The translations under genes and the position numbers were made by a program. From NCBI GenBank assembly GCA_023390395.1, contig JAEWCY010000233.1:1-38036 (forward strand): a stretch of 38,036 bases of DNA, given 5' to 3'. The notes beneath the pieces are model-generated. The model saw nothing but the letters and a program-made list of their open reading frames with translations, was not told the DNA's origin and searched no databases. Positions within the stretch are counted from its first letter, which is position 1. Every line of letters starts with the position of its first letter. The DNA is from Pseudomonadota bacterium (GTDB lineage Bacteria > Desulfobacterota > Desulfovibrionia > Desulfovibrionales > Desulfovibrionaceae). Below are positions 1 to 7,545 of the stretch, piece after piece.

Positions 1-102
1 GAATTTCGCCTGCCGAGCCTGCCGCGAAGCGGCGGCACCGGCAGGCGAAATTCCGCCCCCATCTTCGGTCCGCCAACGCCAAACGCACCGGTGACCGCAG
101 CC
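1..102 (+). repeat. Dispersed repeat, left copy (inverted relative to the right window end)
   Basis: Bases 14-102 match the reverse complement of 37946-38036 at roughly four positions in five, judged by eye. The longest identical blocks are a 16-base end block (ACCGGTGACCGCAGCC) and a 13-base block (GCCCCCATCTTCG). Bases 1-15 and 39-53 form a perfect 15-bp inverted repeat, with an inner hairpin GCCGC-GAA-GCGGC at 21-33. It looks like a non-coding structured intergenic repeat. No transposase is present. Confidence 0.8.
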
Positions 103-132
103 TTCCCCGCGCAACCACGCCGCCGAGGGGGT

Positions 133-178
133 CCGGGGGGCATCATGCCCCCCGGTGGGGTTCGGGGCAACGCCCCGA
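133..178. repeat. Tandem GC hairpins
   Basis: Two adjacent perfect hairpins are visible. The first has 10-bp arms at 133-142 and 146-155 with loop TCA. The second has 7-bp arms at 162-168 and 172-178 with loop AAC. They resemble the hairpins near the right end of the window (37804-37920). Together with the repeat at 1-102 they fill most of the gene-free stretch before the first gene. Confidence 0.7.
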
Positions 179-211
179 TTCCTCCTGGGCGCATGGCTTC
201 GTCGCCTGTGC

Positions 212-240
212 TTTTCCTTTTTCGGGCGTGGCGTTACAAG
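212..240 (+). promoter_or_regulatory. Weak candidate promoter for the first exported protein
   Basis: TACAAG at 235-240 matches the -10 consensus at four of six positions. It lies 17 bases after TTTTCC, a poor -35. The predicted transcript start near 247 would give a short leader to the GTG at 268. This is suggestive only. Confidence 0.25.
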
Positions 241-267
241 GGGAAAAAGCCATCCCTGGGGGTGCAG

Positions 268-804
268 GTGAAACGGATCGTTTGTGCGGCGCTTGTGGTC
301 TTGTTTGCCGGCGGTGTTTGCGGGGCCGCCTCGCCGCCGGTCCGGACGCAGATCCGGCCCGCGGCTCCGCCCCAGGCGCAGCCGCACGGGGAGCCGGCCC
401 AGGCGGCCGGCCGGGACCAGGGCCGGGAGGCCATGTTGCAGACCATCGGCCTGTTGGCCGGGCAGGGTTTGGTGTTGGGGCACGAGGCCCTGGCCGGGGT
501 GTACGGCCGGTACGAGAAGCGGCTGCTCACCCGGGAGCAGGCCGAGCGCGCGGCTTCGGACCAGATGCGCTATGCCGAGTGGGTCATGACGGCCTTCAAG
601 GACAGGCTCATGCGCCAGCTTACGGAGCAGGAGCGCAAGGACTTGGGGCTGTTGATCGGGTTTTACGACGTCGAGCGTCAGGCGGCCCAGGCGCTGGTGG
701 CCTACGTCAAGGACGGCGGGTCGAAGAACCGCGAGGCGTTCGAGGCGGCCCAGGAACGGGTGGCAGCCATCATCCGCCAGATCAGCCTGGGCGCAACCCC
801 TTGA
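268..804 (+). CDS. Exported protein of unknown function
   Basis: This encodes a 178-residue protein I do not recognise. The chosen start is the GTG at 268: a G-rich stretch lies about six bases upstream, and translation from there gives a clean signal peptide (basic KR, then a hydrophobic stretch ending in an alanine-rich cleavage region). The open frame continues upstream, but only into repeat-derived sequence, so longer versions starting at 91 or 193 are unlikely. After the signal peptide comes a proline- and alanine-rich linker, then an apparently all-helical domain rich in charged residues and leucine, with no cysteines. It probably sits in the periplasm. The next gene starts 110 bases downstream on the same strand and also encodes a small exported protein, but no shared function can be claimed. 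Confidence 0.65.
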   Translation: MKRIVCAALVVLFAGGVCGAASPPVRTQIRPAAPPQAQPHGEPAQAAGRDQGREAMLQTIGLLAGQGLVLGHEALAGVYGRYEKRLLTREQAERAASDQMRYAEWVMTAFKDRLMRQLTEQERKDLGLLIGFYDVERQAAQALVAYVKDGGSKNREAFEAAQERVAAIIRQISLGATP

Positions 805-914
805 GCGGCCGGCCTCGTGGCGGCATCCCTTGCCATTGTCCGGCGAGTGTGCAAGATAGGTAACCGTGGGGGTGCGCTACGCGTCCCGAGCGCGTCGCCC
901 GCTGAGGAGTGGTT

Positions 915-1208
915 ATGAACAAAGTGCTTTGCCTGTTGCTGCTGGCCGGCATCCTGGCGGCTTCCGTGGTCGCCGCTGGGAATGCCGAGGCTCGGCCGCC
1001 TTGTCCGCCGGGGTATTTCTGGGACGGGCCGCGCGGCTGCATGCCCATGCCGTACTACCCGCCGCCGCCCCCGGCCTACTATCCGCCGCCGGCCTACTAT
1101 CCGCCGGCGTGTCCGCCGGGCACCTTCTGGAGCGCCGGGGCTTGCCGGCCCGCGCCGCCCGCGCCGGGCGTGCGGGTCTACCTGCCGCCCATCTACATCG
1201 GGCCCTAG
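915..1208 (+). CDS. Small exported Pro/Tyr-rich protein with duplicated CPPG-FW-C motif
   Basis: This is a 97-residue protein. The ATG at 915 follows a good ribosome-binding site (GAGGAG at 904-909) and opens a clear signal peptide. The mature part is very rich in proline and tyrosine, with tandem YYPPP units in the middle. These are framed by two copies of a short motif, CPPGYFW followed by GC, and CPPGTFW followed by GAC. The pairs of cysteines suggest two small disulfide loops in the periplasm or on the cell surface. I know similar short proline-rich secreted proteins only as uncharacterised ones, so the function is unknown. A strong two-way hairpin directly follows the stop codon. Confidence 0.7.
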   Translation: MNKVLCLLLLAGILAASVVAAGNAEARPPCPPGYFWDGPRGCMPMPYYPPPPPAYYPPPAYYPPACPPGTFWSAGACRPAPPAPGVRVYLPPIYIGP

Positions 1209-1223
1209 GCAAGACGCCTCTTC

Positions 1224-1253
1224 GCGGCCGTCCGGACGATTCCGGGCGGCCGC
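1224..1253. terminator. Bidirectional terminator hairpin between convergent genes
   Basis: Arms 1224-1235 and 1242-1253 form a 12-bp stem containing one G-U pair, with a six-base loop. The hairpin sits in the 46 bases between the stop codons of two convergent genes. The T-tract is poor on both sides. Confidence 0.6.
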
Positions 1254-1254
1254 T

Positions 1255-3363
1255 TCATTCCCGGGCCACGGCGCACAAGAGGCCCCGCAGCTGGTAGGAG
1301 CCGAAAGCCGGGTCGTAGGGCGGCGCGTCGCTGGTCAGCATGTTGGCGTTGGAAGCGAAGGCGTCGAACCCGCTCGCTCCCCGTTCGGGGAACCACCAGC
1401 CGTGGTCCAGGCTGACCACGCCCTCCATGATGTCCTGCGTCACTTTGGCCCGCATGCGGATTTCGCCGCGCGGGCTTTTCACGCGCATCCAGTCGCCGTC
1501 GGCGATGCCGTAACGCGCCGCCGTGGCCGGGCCCAGCTCGGCCGTGGGGTCGGGCCGGCGGGCGCGCAGGCGTTTCATCTGGCGGCCGTCGCTGTGGAAG
1601 AATTCCGGCCGCCGGGCTCCGGTGGTCAGCACCAGCGGATACTCCTTGGCCGTTTCCGGCGCGGAAACCGGGCTTTCCGGCGGTTCGGCGAAGGAGGGCA
1701 GGGGATCGTAGCCCAGCCGGGCCAGGGCCTTGCAGGAAAGCTCCACCTTGCGGCTCGGGGTGCGAAAGCCCTTTTCGCGGTAGCGGTGGTAGGCGGGCTC
1801 GGCCATGACCATGAAGCGGTCGGCCAGTTCGTCGAAGGTGAGCCCCACGGGGGCCAGGCGTTGGTCCAGGATGTCCGCGAGGCTTTCGTGGGCTCCGGGC
1901 AGGTCGAGGCGGCGGGCCAGGTCGTTTAATATCAGCTCGTTTTGGCGGCATTCGCCCACGGTAACGAGTTTCCTGTGGGCGAAGACGGCGCGCGGCGCGA
2001 CCAGGGGCAGCTCGATGATCTGGTCGATTTCCGGCCAGAAGGCCGAGGGCAGCACGTAGTCGGCCATGGCGGCGGTGGGGGTCAGGAAATGCTCGGCCAC
2101 GACCAGCAGGTCCAGGGCGCGCAGGGCCTCCAGCACGCCCCGGCTGTTGGCGACCGTGGCGAGCGGGTTGTTGCCGAAGACCAGGAGCGCCCGCACCCGG
2201 TAGGGGTCGCCCGTGCGCATGGCCGCGAAGAGCCCGGGGATGTGGGCCGAGGGCATGAAGGCGCGAAAGCCGCCCAGGAGCTTGAACCGGTCCGCGCCGA
2301 TGCGCTTGGCCAGGGCGTCCGGCGGCAGGGCCTGGCGCAGCACGGGATAGGCGGCGACCAGCTCGCTGCCGAAGACGTCCGAGCCGGGCGCGTCCAGGTT
2401 GCCCGTGAGCCCGCGCAGGAGGGCCACGGCGCGCACGGTCTGGAGGCTGTTCGGGTTCTGCTCCAGGGACACGCCCCATTCGAGGATGGAGGGACGGTCC
2501 AGGGCGTAGCGCCGGGCCGCCTCCAGCAGGGACCGGGCCGGCACGCCGGTCACGCCTTCGGCCCAGTCGGGCGTGGCCGGGGCCACCCGGGCGCGCAGAT
2601 CGTCGAAGCCCGCGCCGTAGGCCGCCACGAAGTCCTTGTCGTACCAGCCTTCCTCGATGACGGCCCGCAGCATGGCCAGGGCGAGCGCCGCGTCCGTGCC
2701 CGGGCGGATGGGCAGCCACAGGCCGCAGCGTTTGGCCGTCTCGCTGCGCCGGGGGTCCACGGCGATGCCGTAGGCTCCCTTCGCCAGGGCGTCGCGCACC
2801 GGAAAGGCCAGCTCGCCGTCCGGGCCGGAGACCAGCGGATTGTGGCCCCAGAAGAGGATCGTGCGCGGCGGCGTGTCGCCGTAGTAGTCCCCGGTCACGA
2901 AGCCGCCGTAGGTGAGGTTGGAGACGGTGATGCGCGGGATGAAGCAGTTGGCCAGCCCGGGTTCGTACCAGTTGGGCGTGCCGAAGGTGTTGGCGAAGCG
3001 GATGACGTGGAAGTAGTGGTGCCGGCCCGTGCCTTGGCCCAGCGCCACGGATTCCGGGCCGGTCTCCTTGCGGAAGCGGTCCAGGCGGGCGGCGATGTCG
3101 GCCAGGGCCTCGTCCCAGGAGACGCGCACGAATTTTCCCTCGCCGCGCCCGCCCGCGCGCTTGAGGGGATGGATCAGGCGGTCGGGGTGGTGCATGGCCT
3201 CCGGCGTGGACAGGCCCTTGACGCACATGCGGCCGCGACTGAACGGCGAGCCCGGCCAGGGGCGCACCCGCACGACCTTGTCCTCCGCCACGGTCACCCG
3301 GGCGGCGCAGCCGCCGTGGCACACGCGGCAGATGCTGCGAAACTCCCCGTCGCAAAGGGACAT
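1255..3363 (-). CDS. Molybdopterin/tungstopterin oxidoreductase-family enzyme (DMSO reductase superfamily)
   Basis: This encodes a 702-residue Mo/W-bisPGD enzyme. The N-terminus binds a [4Fe-4S] cluster through C12, C15, C19 and C47 (CRVCHGGC, then MCVKG). The pterin-binding body follows and ends in the family's C-terminal beta-barrel. C140, in the sequence GLANCF, is at the place where a cysteine binds the metal in acetylene hydratase (Cys141, from memory). The acetylene hydratase catalytic aspartate that follows the second cluster cysteine is replaced here by H16. So this is a relative of that branch, not a clear acetylene hydratase. No Tat signal is present, which implies a cytoplasmic location. 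No electron-transfer or membrane subunit and no cofactor gene lies nearby, so the substrate is unknown. It is transcribed alone, with a hairpin repeat upstream at 3389-3440. Confidence 0.85.
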   Translation of the reverse strand: MSLCDGEFRSICRVCHGGCAARVTVAEDKVVRVRPWPGSPFSRGRMCVKGLSTPEAMHHPDRLIHPLKRAGGRGEGKFVRVSWDEALADIAARLDRFRKETGPESVALGQGTGRHHYFHVIRFANTFGTPNWYEPGLANCFIPRITVSNLTYGGFVTGDYYGDTPPRTILFWGHNPLVSGPDGELAFPVRDALAKGAYGIAVDPRRSETAKRCGLWLPIRPGTDAALALAMLRAVIEEGWYDKDFVAAYGAGFDDLRARVAPATPDWAEGVTGVPARSLLEAARRYALDRPSILEWGVSLEQNPNSLQTVRAVALLRGLTGNLDAPGSDVFGSELVAAYPVLRQALPPDALAKRIGADRFKLLGGFRAFMPSAHIPGLFAAMRTGDPYRVRALLVFGNNPLATVANSRGVLEALRALDLLVVAEHFLTPTAAMADYVLPSAFWPEIDQIIELPLVAPRAVFAHRKLVTVGECRQNELILNDLARRLDLPGAHESLADILDQRLAPVGLTFDELADRFMVMAEPAYHRYREKGFRTPSRKVELSCKALARLGYDPLPSFAEPPESPVSAPETAKEYPLVLTTGARRPEFFHSDGRQMKRLRARRPDPTAELGPATAARYGIADGDWMRVKSPRGEIRMRAKVTQDIMEGVVSLDHGWWFPERGASGFDAFASNANMLTSDAPPYDPAFGSYQLRGLLCAVARE

Positions 3364-3388
3364 GGGCGCTTGTGTCGTAGGAATGGGG

Positions 3389-3440
3389 AAAGCCTCCGGC
3401 GGCCAAAGGGCTTTCGCCCTTTGGAATCCCTTAAAGGGTC
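3389..3440 (+). repeat. Intergenic hairpin repeat, divergent copy
   Basis: The family head GCCTCCGGCGGCC (from 3392) is followed by a perfect 9-bp hairpin at 3403-3411 and 3416-3424 with loop TTTC. The stem is AT-richer than in the other copies (CCAAAGGGC). The usual ACCTCCCC tail is replaced by a different short near-palindrome. Confidence 0.7.
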
Positions 3441-3494
3441 AGACCTGGCAAGGATTCCTCGCGCCTTGTTCCGGGTGATCCGGCCGTCGCACGC

Positions 3495-3508
3495 GGGACA
3501 TATGTCCC
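3495..3508. promoter_or_regulatory. 14-bp perfect palindrome, possible operator
   Basis: GGGACATATGTCCC is a perfect palindrome between the DUF1772 gene and the Mo/W enzyme gene, about 130 bases before the latter's start. A further GGGAC inverted repeat (GTCCC-CGT-GGGAC on the minus strand) overlaps it. It could be a repressor or activator site or part of a terminator for the sugar operon. There is no direct evidence. Confidence 0.3.
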
Positions 3509-3522
3509 ACGGGGACACGACG

Positions 3523-3951
3523 CTACCGGATCGCGGCGAAAAAGCACAGCACGGCGAGAAAGCCCAGGCCGGTGCGCACGCCGTGCAGCATGTTCCACTT
3601 CTCCAGAAGGGCCCGGGTGGCGGCGTCGGCCGCGTCGGGGTCCGTGGCCTGAAGCGTCCTGTTGACGGGCATGATCCATTTGTAGGTCACGACCCAGTTG
3701 GCGATGGAGAAGAGCGCGCCCGTGAGGTTGAGCGCCCCGCCGGACCACAGGAGCGCCAGCAGGCCGAAGAAGAAGCCGGCCATGGCCAACGTGGCCTGCA
3801 TCCGAAGCGCCCTGGGGTAGCTGCGCTGCCACTGGGCCAGCATGTCGCCGTCCAGGAAGTCGCGCCGGGCCGGGTGCTCCACGAAGTTGATGTAAAAAGC
3901 CGCGCCGGTGAAGGCGGCCATGACGGTCAGGGCTATCGCGGTGAATTCCAT
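3523..3951 (-). CDS. DUF1772-like four-helix membrane protein
   Basis: This is a 142-residue protein with about four hydrophobic helices. It has the typical DUF1772 (anthrone oxygenase-like) features: an N-terminal helix followed by an FVEHPAR segment, a central W near YPRALRMQ, and a C-terminal NMLHGVRTGLG helix. The ATG at 3951 has a GGAG ribosome-binding site. The start lies 17 bases after the aminotransferase stop, so it is probably the last gene of the sugar operon. The role is unknown. Members have been linked to oxygen-dependent steps in fungi, but that cannot be carried over to this protein. The link to sugar synthesis rests on position alone. Confidence 0.7.
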   Translation of the reverse strand: MEFTAIALTVMAAFTGAAFYINFVEHPARRDFLDGDMLAQWQRSYPRALRMQATLAMAGFFFGLLALLWSGGALNLTGALFSIANWVVTYKWIMPVNRTLQATDPDAADAATRALLEKWNMLHGVRTGLGFLAVLCFFAAIR

Positions 3952-3968
3952 GCGGTCTCCTTCGCCGG

Positions 3969-5081
3969 CTATTCCCCGAGGGCGGCCAGGGTGTCGCGCA
4001 GGGCGGCGATGGCCGTGTCCTGCTCGGCGTCGGAAAGCGACGGGTACATGGGCAGGGAGAAGATCTCCCGGGCCGCCCGCTCGGTTTCCGGCAGGTCGCC
4101 CTCCTTGTAGCCCAGATGGATGTAGCCCGTCATGGTGTGGATGGGCCAGGGGTAGCTGATGTTGCAGTTGACGCCGCGTTCCTTGAGCCCGGCCAGGAGA
4201 GCGTCGCGCCTGGGGTGACGGGCGACGTAGAGGTAGTAGGCGTGGCTGTTGCCGGGGGCGGTGGTCGGCAGGGTCAGGGACGTGTCGGCCAGGGCCGCGT
4301 CGTAGCGGGCGGCCAGTTCCCGGCGGCGGGCGATGTAGGCCGGCAGGTGCTTGAGCTTGCCGCGCAGGATGGCGGCGTGGATCTCGTCCAGGCGCGAATT
4401 GAAGCCGTGCTCCAGGGCGTAGTAGGTCTTTTCCATGCCGTAGAAGCGAAGCCTTTTGAGCTTGGCCGCCACGTCGTCGCGGCTGGTCAGCACCATGCCG
4501 CCGTCGCCGTAGGTCCCCAGGATCTTGGTCGGGTAGAAGGAAAAGGCGGCGGCGTCGGACAGGGACCCGGCGACGTGGCCGCTTCGCGTCGCGCCGTGGG
4601 CCTGGGCGCAGTCCTCGACGACGGTGAGGCCGTGGCGGTCGGCCACGGCGGCCACGGCTTCCATGTCCACGCACTGGCCGAAGAGGTGCACCGCGACGAC
4701 GGCTTTCGTGCGCGGGGTGACGGCCGCCTCGAGCCCGGCCGCGTCCATGAGGTACGTGGCCGGGTCGATGTCCACGAAGCGCGGCGTGCCGCCGGCGCTG
4801 ACGATGGCCGAGACGGTCGGCACGGCGGTGTTGGAGACGGTGATCACCTCGTCGCCGGGCGCGATGCCGCAGCCGAGCAGGGCCAGCATGACGGCGCTCG
4901 TGCCGTTGTCGCAGCCCACGCCGTGCTTCGCGCCGCAGTAGGCCGCGAACTCCTCCTCGAAGGCGGCCACGTGGGGCCCGAGAATGAGCTTGCCCGAGCC
5001 CAGCACGTCGGCGACAGCGGCCATGATCTCCTCGCGCTCGGCCTCGTATTCCTGCAAATATCCCCAAACATTGACTGCCAT
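3969..5081 (-). CDS. DegT/DnrJ/EryC1/StrS sugar-nucleotide aminotransferase (FdtB/QdtB-like)
   Basis: This is a 370-residue PLP-dependent aminotransferase, normal for the family. The PLP lysine is K186 (FYPTKILG), D157 contacts the ring nitrogen (VVEDCAQAHGA), and the glycine-rich DNGTSA segment lies at 58-63. These enzymes transfer an amino group, usually from glutamate, to a keto group of a nucleotide sugar in the cytoplasm. The closest functional types are those aminating C3 of a TDP-keto-deoxyhexose, which fits the FdtA-like isomerase and 2,3-dehydratase encoded upstream. The ATG at 5081 has an AAAGGA site. Its promoter-proximal neighbour ends 53 bases upstream, inside a hairpin repeat. 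C3 against C4 specificity cannot be settled from sequence. Confidence 0.88.
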   Translation of the reverse strand: MAVNVWGYLQEYEAEREEIMAAVADVLGSGKLILGPHVAAFEEEFAAYCGAKHGVGCDNGTSAVMLALLGCGIAPGDEVITVSNTAVPTVSAIVSAGGTPRFVDIDPATYLMDAAGLEAAVTPRTKAVVAVHLFGQCVDMEAVAAVADRHGLTVVEDCAQAHGATRSGHVAGSLSDAAAFSFYPTKILGTYGDGGMVLTSRDDVAAKLKRLRFYGMEKTYYALEHGFNSRLDEIHAAILRGKLKHLPAYIARRRELAARYDAALADTSLTLPTTAPGNSHAYYLYVARHPRRDALLAGLKERGVNCNISYPWPIHTMTGYIHLGYKEGDLPETERAAREIFSLPMYPSLSDAEQDTAIAALRDTLAALGE

Positions 5082-5134
5082 GGCATCTATCCTTTCCTAA
5101 ATAATGGTGCAGACGAAGTGATCCCGCCCGGGAC

Positions 5135-6127
5135 TCACCCCCCCGTCGGGGAGGTCCAGGAGGGGGTCACCCCCTCCTGGCCGCCGGAGGCGCTCTTCCG
5201 CAACATCTCCAGCGTCCCGGCATCCTCGAGCAACGCCCCGAGCAGCTCCTGCCTTCCTTCGCCCGTGCGCATGGCCGCGAAGGCGCGGCCGAAGAAGGCG
5301 GCGAAGGCGTCGGCGGCGGGGACCGTTTCCGTGCGCGCGCCGGCCGGGGTGTTGAGCGAAAGAGACAGGTCGGCGGCGGGCGGCGGGGTGAAGGCCCGGT
5401 CCATGGCGGCGGCCAGCCCCGGCCCCAGGACCTCCAGGCGGTTGGCGTAGCCGGTGTCGAAGCCGAAGGTGCCGGCGAGGCTTTTGCCGCCGGGGTAGAG
5501 GAGCAGGCAGGCGAAGGCGGTCTCCACGGCCGGCCCGTGCGAAAGAATCCGGCAGAAGGCGGCCTCGGGGGCCTGGCCGAAGAGCACGCGGCCGGGGCTG
5601 GCGGCATAGGGGCCGAGGTCGTAGAGCGCGCCGCCGCCGCATTCGGGCCGGTGGCGGAAATTGTCCGGCGGCAGCGGCGGGAAGGAGAACACGGCGGAAA
5701 TCCGCGTCGGCGCGCTGCCGGCTGCGGCAAAGGCTTGGCGCAGGGCGACCAGGCGCGGATGGTCGGCCCAGACCGTGGCCTCGGCCAGGACCAGGCCCTT
5801 TTTCGCGGCCAGGTCGGCGGCGCGGGTCGCCGTGGCCGCGTCCGGGAAGGCCGGCTTGTCCACGATCACGTGGCGGCCGTTTTCCAGCGCCGCCATGGCC
5901 AGGGCGGCGTGGCGGCTGTTTTCCGTGGTGACGTAGACGGCCTCGGCCGGGCTGTCCTCGATCGCGGCCAGGGCGTCGTCGCGCCAGGCGACGGGCAGGG
6001 GGACCTCGCCCGGGGCGCGCCGGCCGCTTTTCGTGGCCACTTCCACGGCCGTGACGCCAAGGCCGGGCAGGCCGGGCAGCACGCGCCGGAAGAAGATGTC
6101 CGAGCCGCCGCAGACGAGGAGCTTCAT
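5135..6127 (-). CDS. Gfo/Idh/MocA-family sugar oxidoreductase
   Basis: This is a 330-residue cytoplasmic NAD(P)-dependent oxidoreductase. The N-terminal Rossmann fold begins MKLLVCGGSD, and the family DKP motif (VIVDKPAF) is present. A C-terminal mixed alpha/beta substrate domain follows. Beside a 2,3-dehydratase, a Gfo/Idh enzyme often reduces the C3 keto group of a TDP-deoxysugar (as KijD10 does in kijanose synthesis). C4 reduction is an alternative. The start overlaps the dehydratase stop as ATGA (6124-6127), so the two are likely translationally coupled. Oddly, the last 19 residues (SASGGQEGV through PTGG) are encoded by a hairpin repeat that recurs in non-coding DNA elsewhere. They are probably an unstructured tail acquired by repeat insertion. 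Confidence 0.85.
   Translation of the reverse strand: MKLLVCGGSDIFFRRVLPGLPGLGVTAVEVATKSGRRAPGEVPLPVAWRDDALAAIEDSPAEAVYVTTENSRHAALAMAALENGRHVIVDKPAFPDAATATRAADLAAKKGLVLAEATVWADHPRLVALRQAFAAAGSAPTRISAVFSFPPLPPDNFRHRPECGGGALYDLGPYAASPGRVLFGQAPEAAFCRILSHGPAVETAFACLLLYPGGKSLAGTFGFDTGYANRLEVLGPGLAAAMDRAFTPPPAADLSLSLNTPAGARTETVPAADAFAAFFGRAFAAMRTGEGRQELLGALLEDAGTLEMLRKSASGGQEGVTPSWTSPTGG
5139..5192 (-). repeat. Intergenic hairpin repeat, overlapping the end of the Gfo/Idh gene
   Basis: On the minus strand it reads GCCTCCGGCGGCC, then an 11-bp hairpin (arms 5170-5180 and 5156-5166, loop of three), then ACCTCCCC and a second small hairpin. The main hairpin is identical to that of the copy at 25318-25374. 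Nearly the whole element is translated as the C-terminus of the sugar reductase. Confidence 0.8.
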
Positions 6128-7545
6128 TGCGAGCCCCCGTCGGCCCCCAGGCAGGCCAGGAGGTTTCGGGCCTCGATGTTGAGGTGGCCGTGGCGGGCCA
6201 TGCGCCAAAGCTGCCCGAGGGTCATCCAGATATAGTGCTCGGGGAGGGGCGGTTCCTGCCCGGGCGCAATCTCGACGATCATGTAGCGGTTGCAGAAATG
6301 GTGGAAGCGACCGCCCTCCTCGGACTGGACCGCGTCGTAGCGCACCATGCCCCGGGAGGCGTCGAGAAAGTGCTCGAGAAAGCGTGGGGCGCAGAAACGG
6401 CCGGCCCGGGCCGCCACCTCGGAGCAGGCCACCGTGGGGCCGATCTGCATGCCGTCGCGGTTGCCGGGCTCGAGGCTGCCCCGGGCCAGGAAATGGAGCA
6501 CGCCGCCTTGCCGTTGGCACAGAAATCCCACCAACCCCTCGCCCCGGTGGTGCAACAGCGGCTGGGACCAGCGCGTGGCTTCGCGGGTACGGGCTTCGAC
6601 GTCCACGCCGATGACGGAGAAATAGAGACCCGTCTCGTGGAAGATGGCGTCGTCGGTCACGGTCCAGCCCCGCAGCCCGTCCAGGGGCAGGGGCGAGACC
6701 TGCATGGCGTGGCGGGCTTTCCCTTCGGTCAGCCAGGTCATGATGGCGTCCATGGAGTGACGCTCCCGGTCCGAGCGGCAAAAGGACAGGTAGGCGTCGC
6801 GCCGGAAACCGGCGACGCCGTCGAGGAGCCCGTAGTCCGGCGGCTCGTCCGGATCGGACATGGGGATGAGCGACACCACGGTGCGGGCGTCCATGTTGAC
6901 GATGTTGTCCCGGGCGAGCAGGGACTTGATCTGGCCCAGGGTGAGCCAGCAGAAGTCCTCGTGGACCGGCACGTCGTGGTCGACCTGCACGACCATGTTG
7001 CGGTTGCGCTTGTAGAGGAACCGCGCGCCCTGCTCGGGCTGGAGCTGGTCGAGGAGCACCCGGGCCAGGCCCGGCTCGGCGAAATATTCGAGGTAGCGGG
7101 GGGCGTGGCCGCCGTGGACCCGGGAGTAGTTGCTGCGCGTGGCTTGGACCGTGGGGGAGAGCTGGAGCACGTTGACGTTGCCGGGCTCCATCTTGGCCTG
7201 CATGAGGAAGTGCAGCACGCCGCCGATCTCCCGGGCCAAAAGGCCCAGGATGCCCACCTCGGGCTGGTTGATGATGGGCTGGTCCCAGGAAGGGACGGGC
7301 CCGAAGTCGGTCCGCGCCCGGATGCCCTCGATGGTGAAGAACATTCCCGAGCGATGCCCCAGGCGCAGGGGATCTTGCAGGTAGGTCCACTGGTCCAGGG
7401 ACGTCAGCGGCACGCGCCGGACCGTGAACCGGTCGCGGCGGTCCTTGGCGGAAAACCAGGCCATGACCGCGTCCATGTCGGCGAAGACGCCGGCAAGCGC
7501 CCGGCAGGAGCGCGAAAACGACAGTCTGGCGAGGGCCGAACTCAT
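6124..7545 (-). CDS. NDP-hexose 2,3-dehydratase (EvaA/TylX3 family)
   Basis: This is a 473-residue protein made of two similar halves, as expected for the family. Each half has a region with LxxWxxxxxxxxxHRSGxFF-type sequence, a QPxINQPEVGILG or QPLLHHRGEGLVGF segment, GGVLHFL, a MEPGN or LEPGN segment, and QxxPT or IGPT. These enzymes remove water across C2-C3 of TDP-4-keto-6-deoxyglucose. The result is a 3,4-diketo-2,6-dideoxy sugar, the entry step to 2,6-dideoxy and 2,3,6-trideoxy-3-amino sugars in actinomycete antibiotics. The gene overlaps both neighbours by ATGA, which indicates tight coupling. No rmlA/rmlB genes for the precursor lie in the window, so they must be elsewhere. The family is uncommon outside actinomycetes, which hints at transfer, although base composition matches the neighbours. 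Confidence 0.87.
   Translation of the reverse strand: MSSALARLSFSRSCRALAGVFADMDAVMAWFSAKDRRDRFTVRRVPLTSLDQWTYLQDPLRLGHRSGMFFTIEGIRARTDFGPVPSWDQPIINQPEVGILGLLAREIGGVLHFLMQAKMEPGNVNVLQLSPTVQATRSNYSRVHGGHAPRYLEYFAEPGLARVLLDQLQPEQGARFLYKRNRNMVVQVDHDVPVHEDFCWLTLGQIKSLLARDNIVNMDARTVVSLIPMSDPDEPPDYGLLDGVAGFRRDAYLSFCRSDRERHSMDAIMTWLTEGKARHAMQVSPLPLDGLRGWTVTDDAIFHETGLYFSVIGVDVEARTREATRWSQPLLHHRGEGLVGFLCQRQGGVLHFLARGSLEPGNRDGMQIGPTVACSEVAARAGRFCAPRFLEHFLDASRGMVRYDAVQSEEGGRFHHFCNRYMIVEIAPGQEPPLPEHYIWMTLGQLWRMARHGHLNIEARNLLACLGADGGSQ

Noticed and set aside
1942..4110. Plus-strand open frame of 722 codons
   Set aside because: It is antisense to the Mo/W enzyme, the DUF1772 gene and the aminotransferase, with no recognisable motif or ribosome site.
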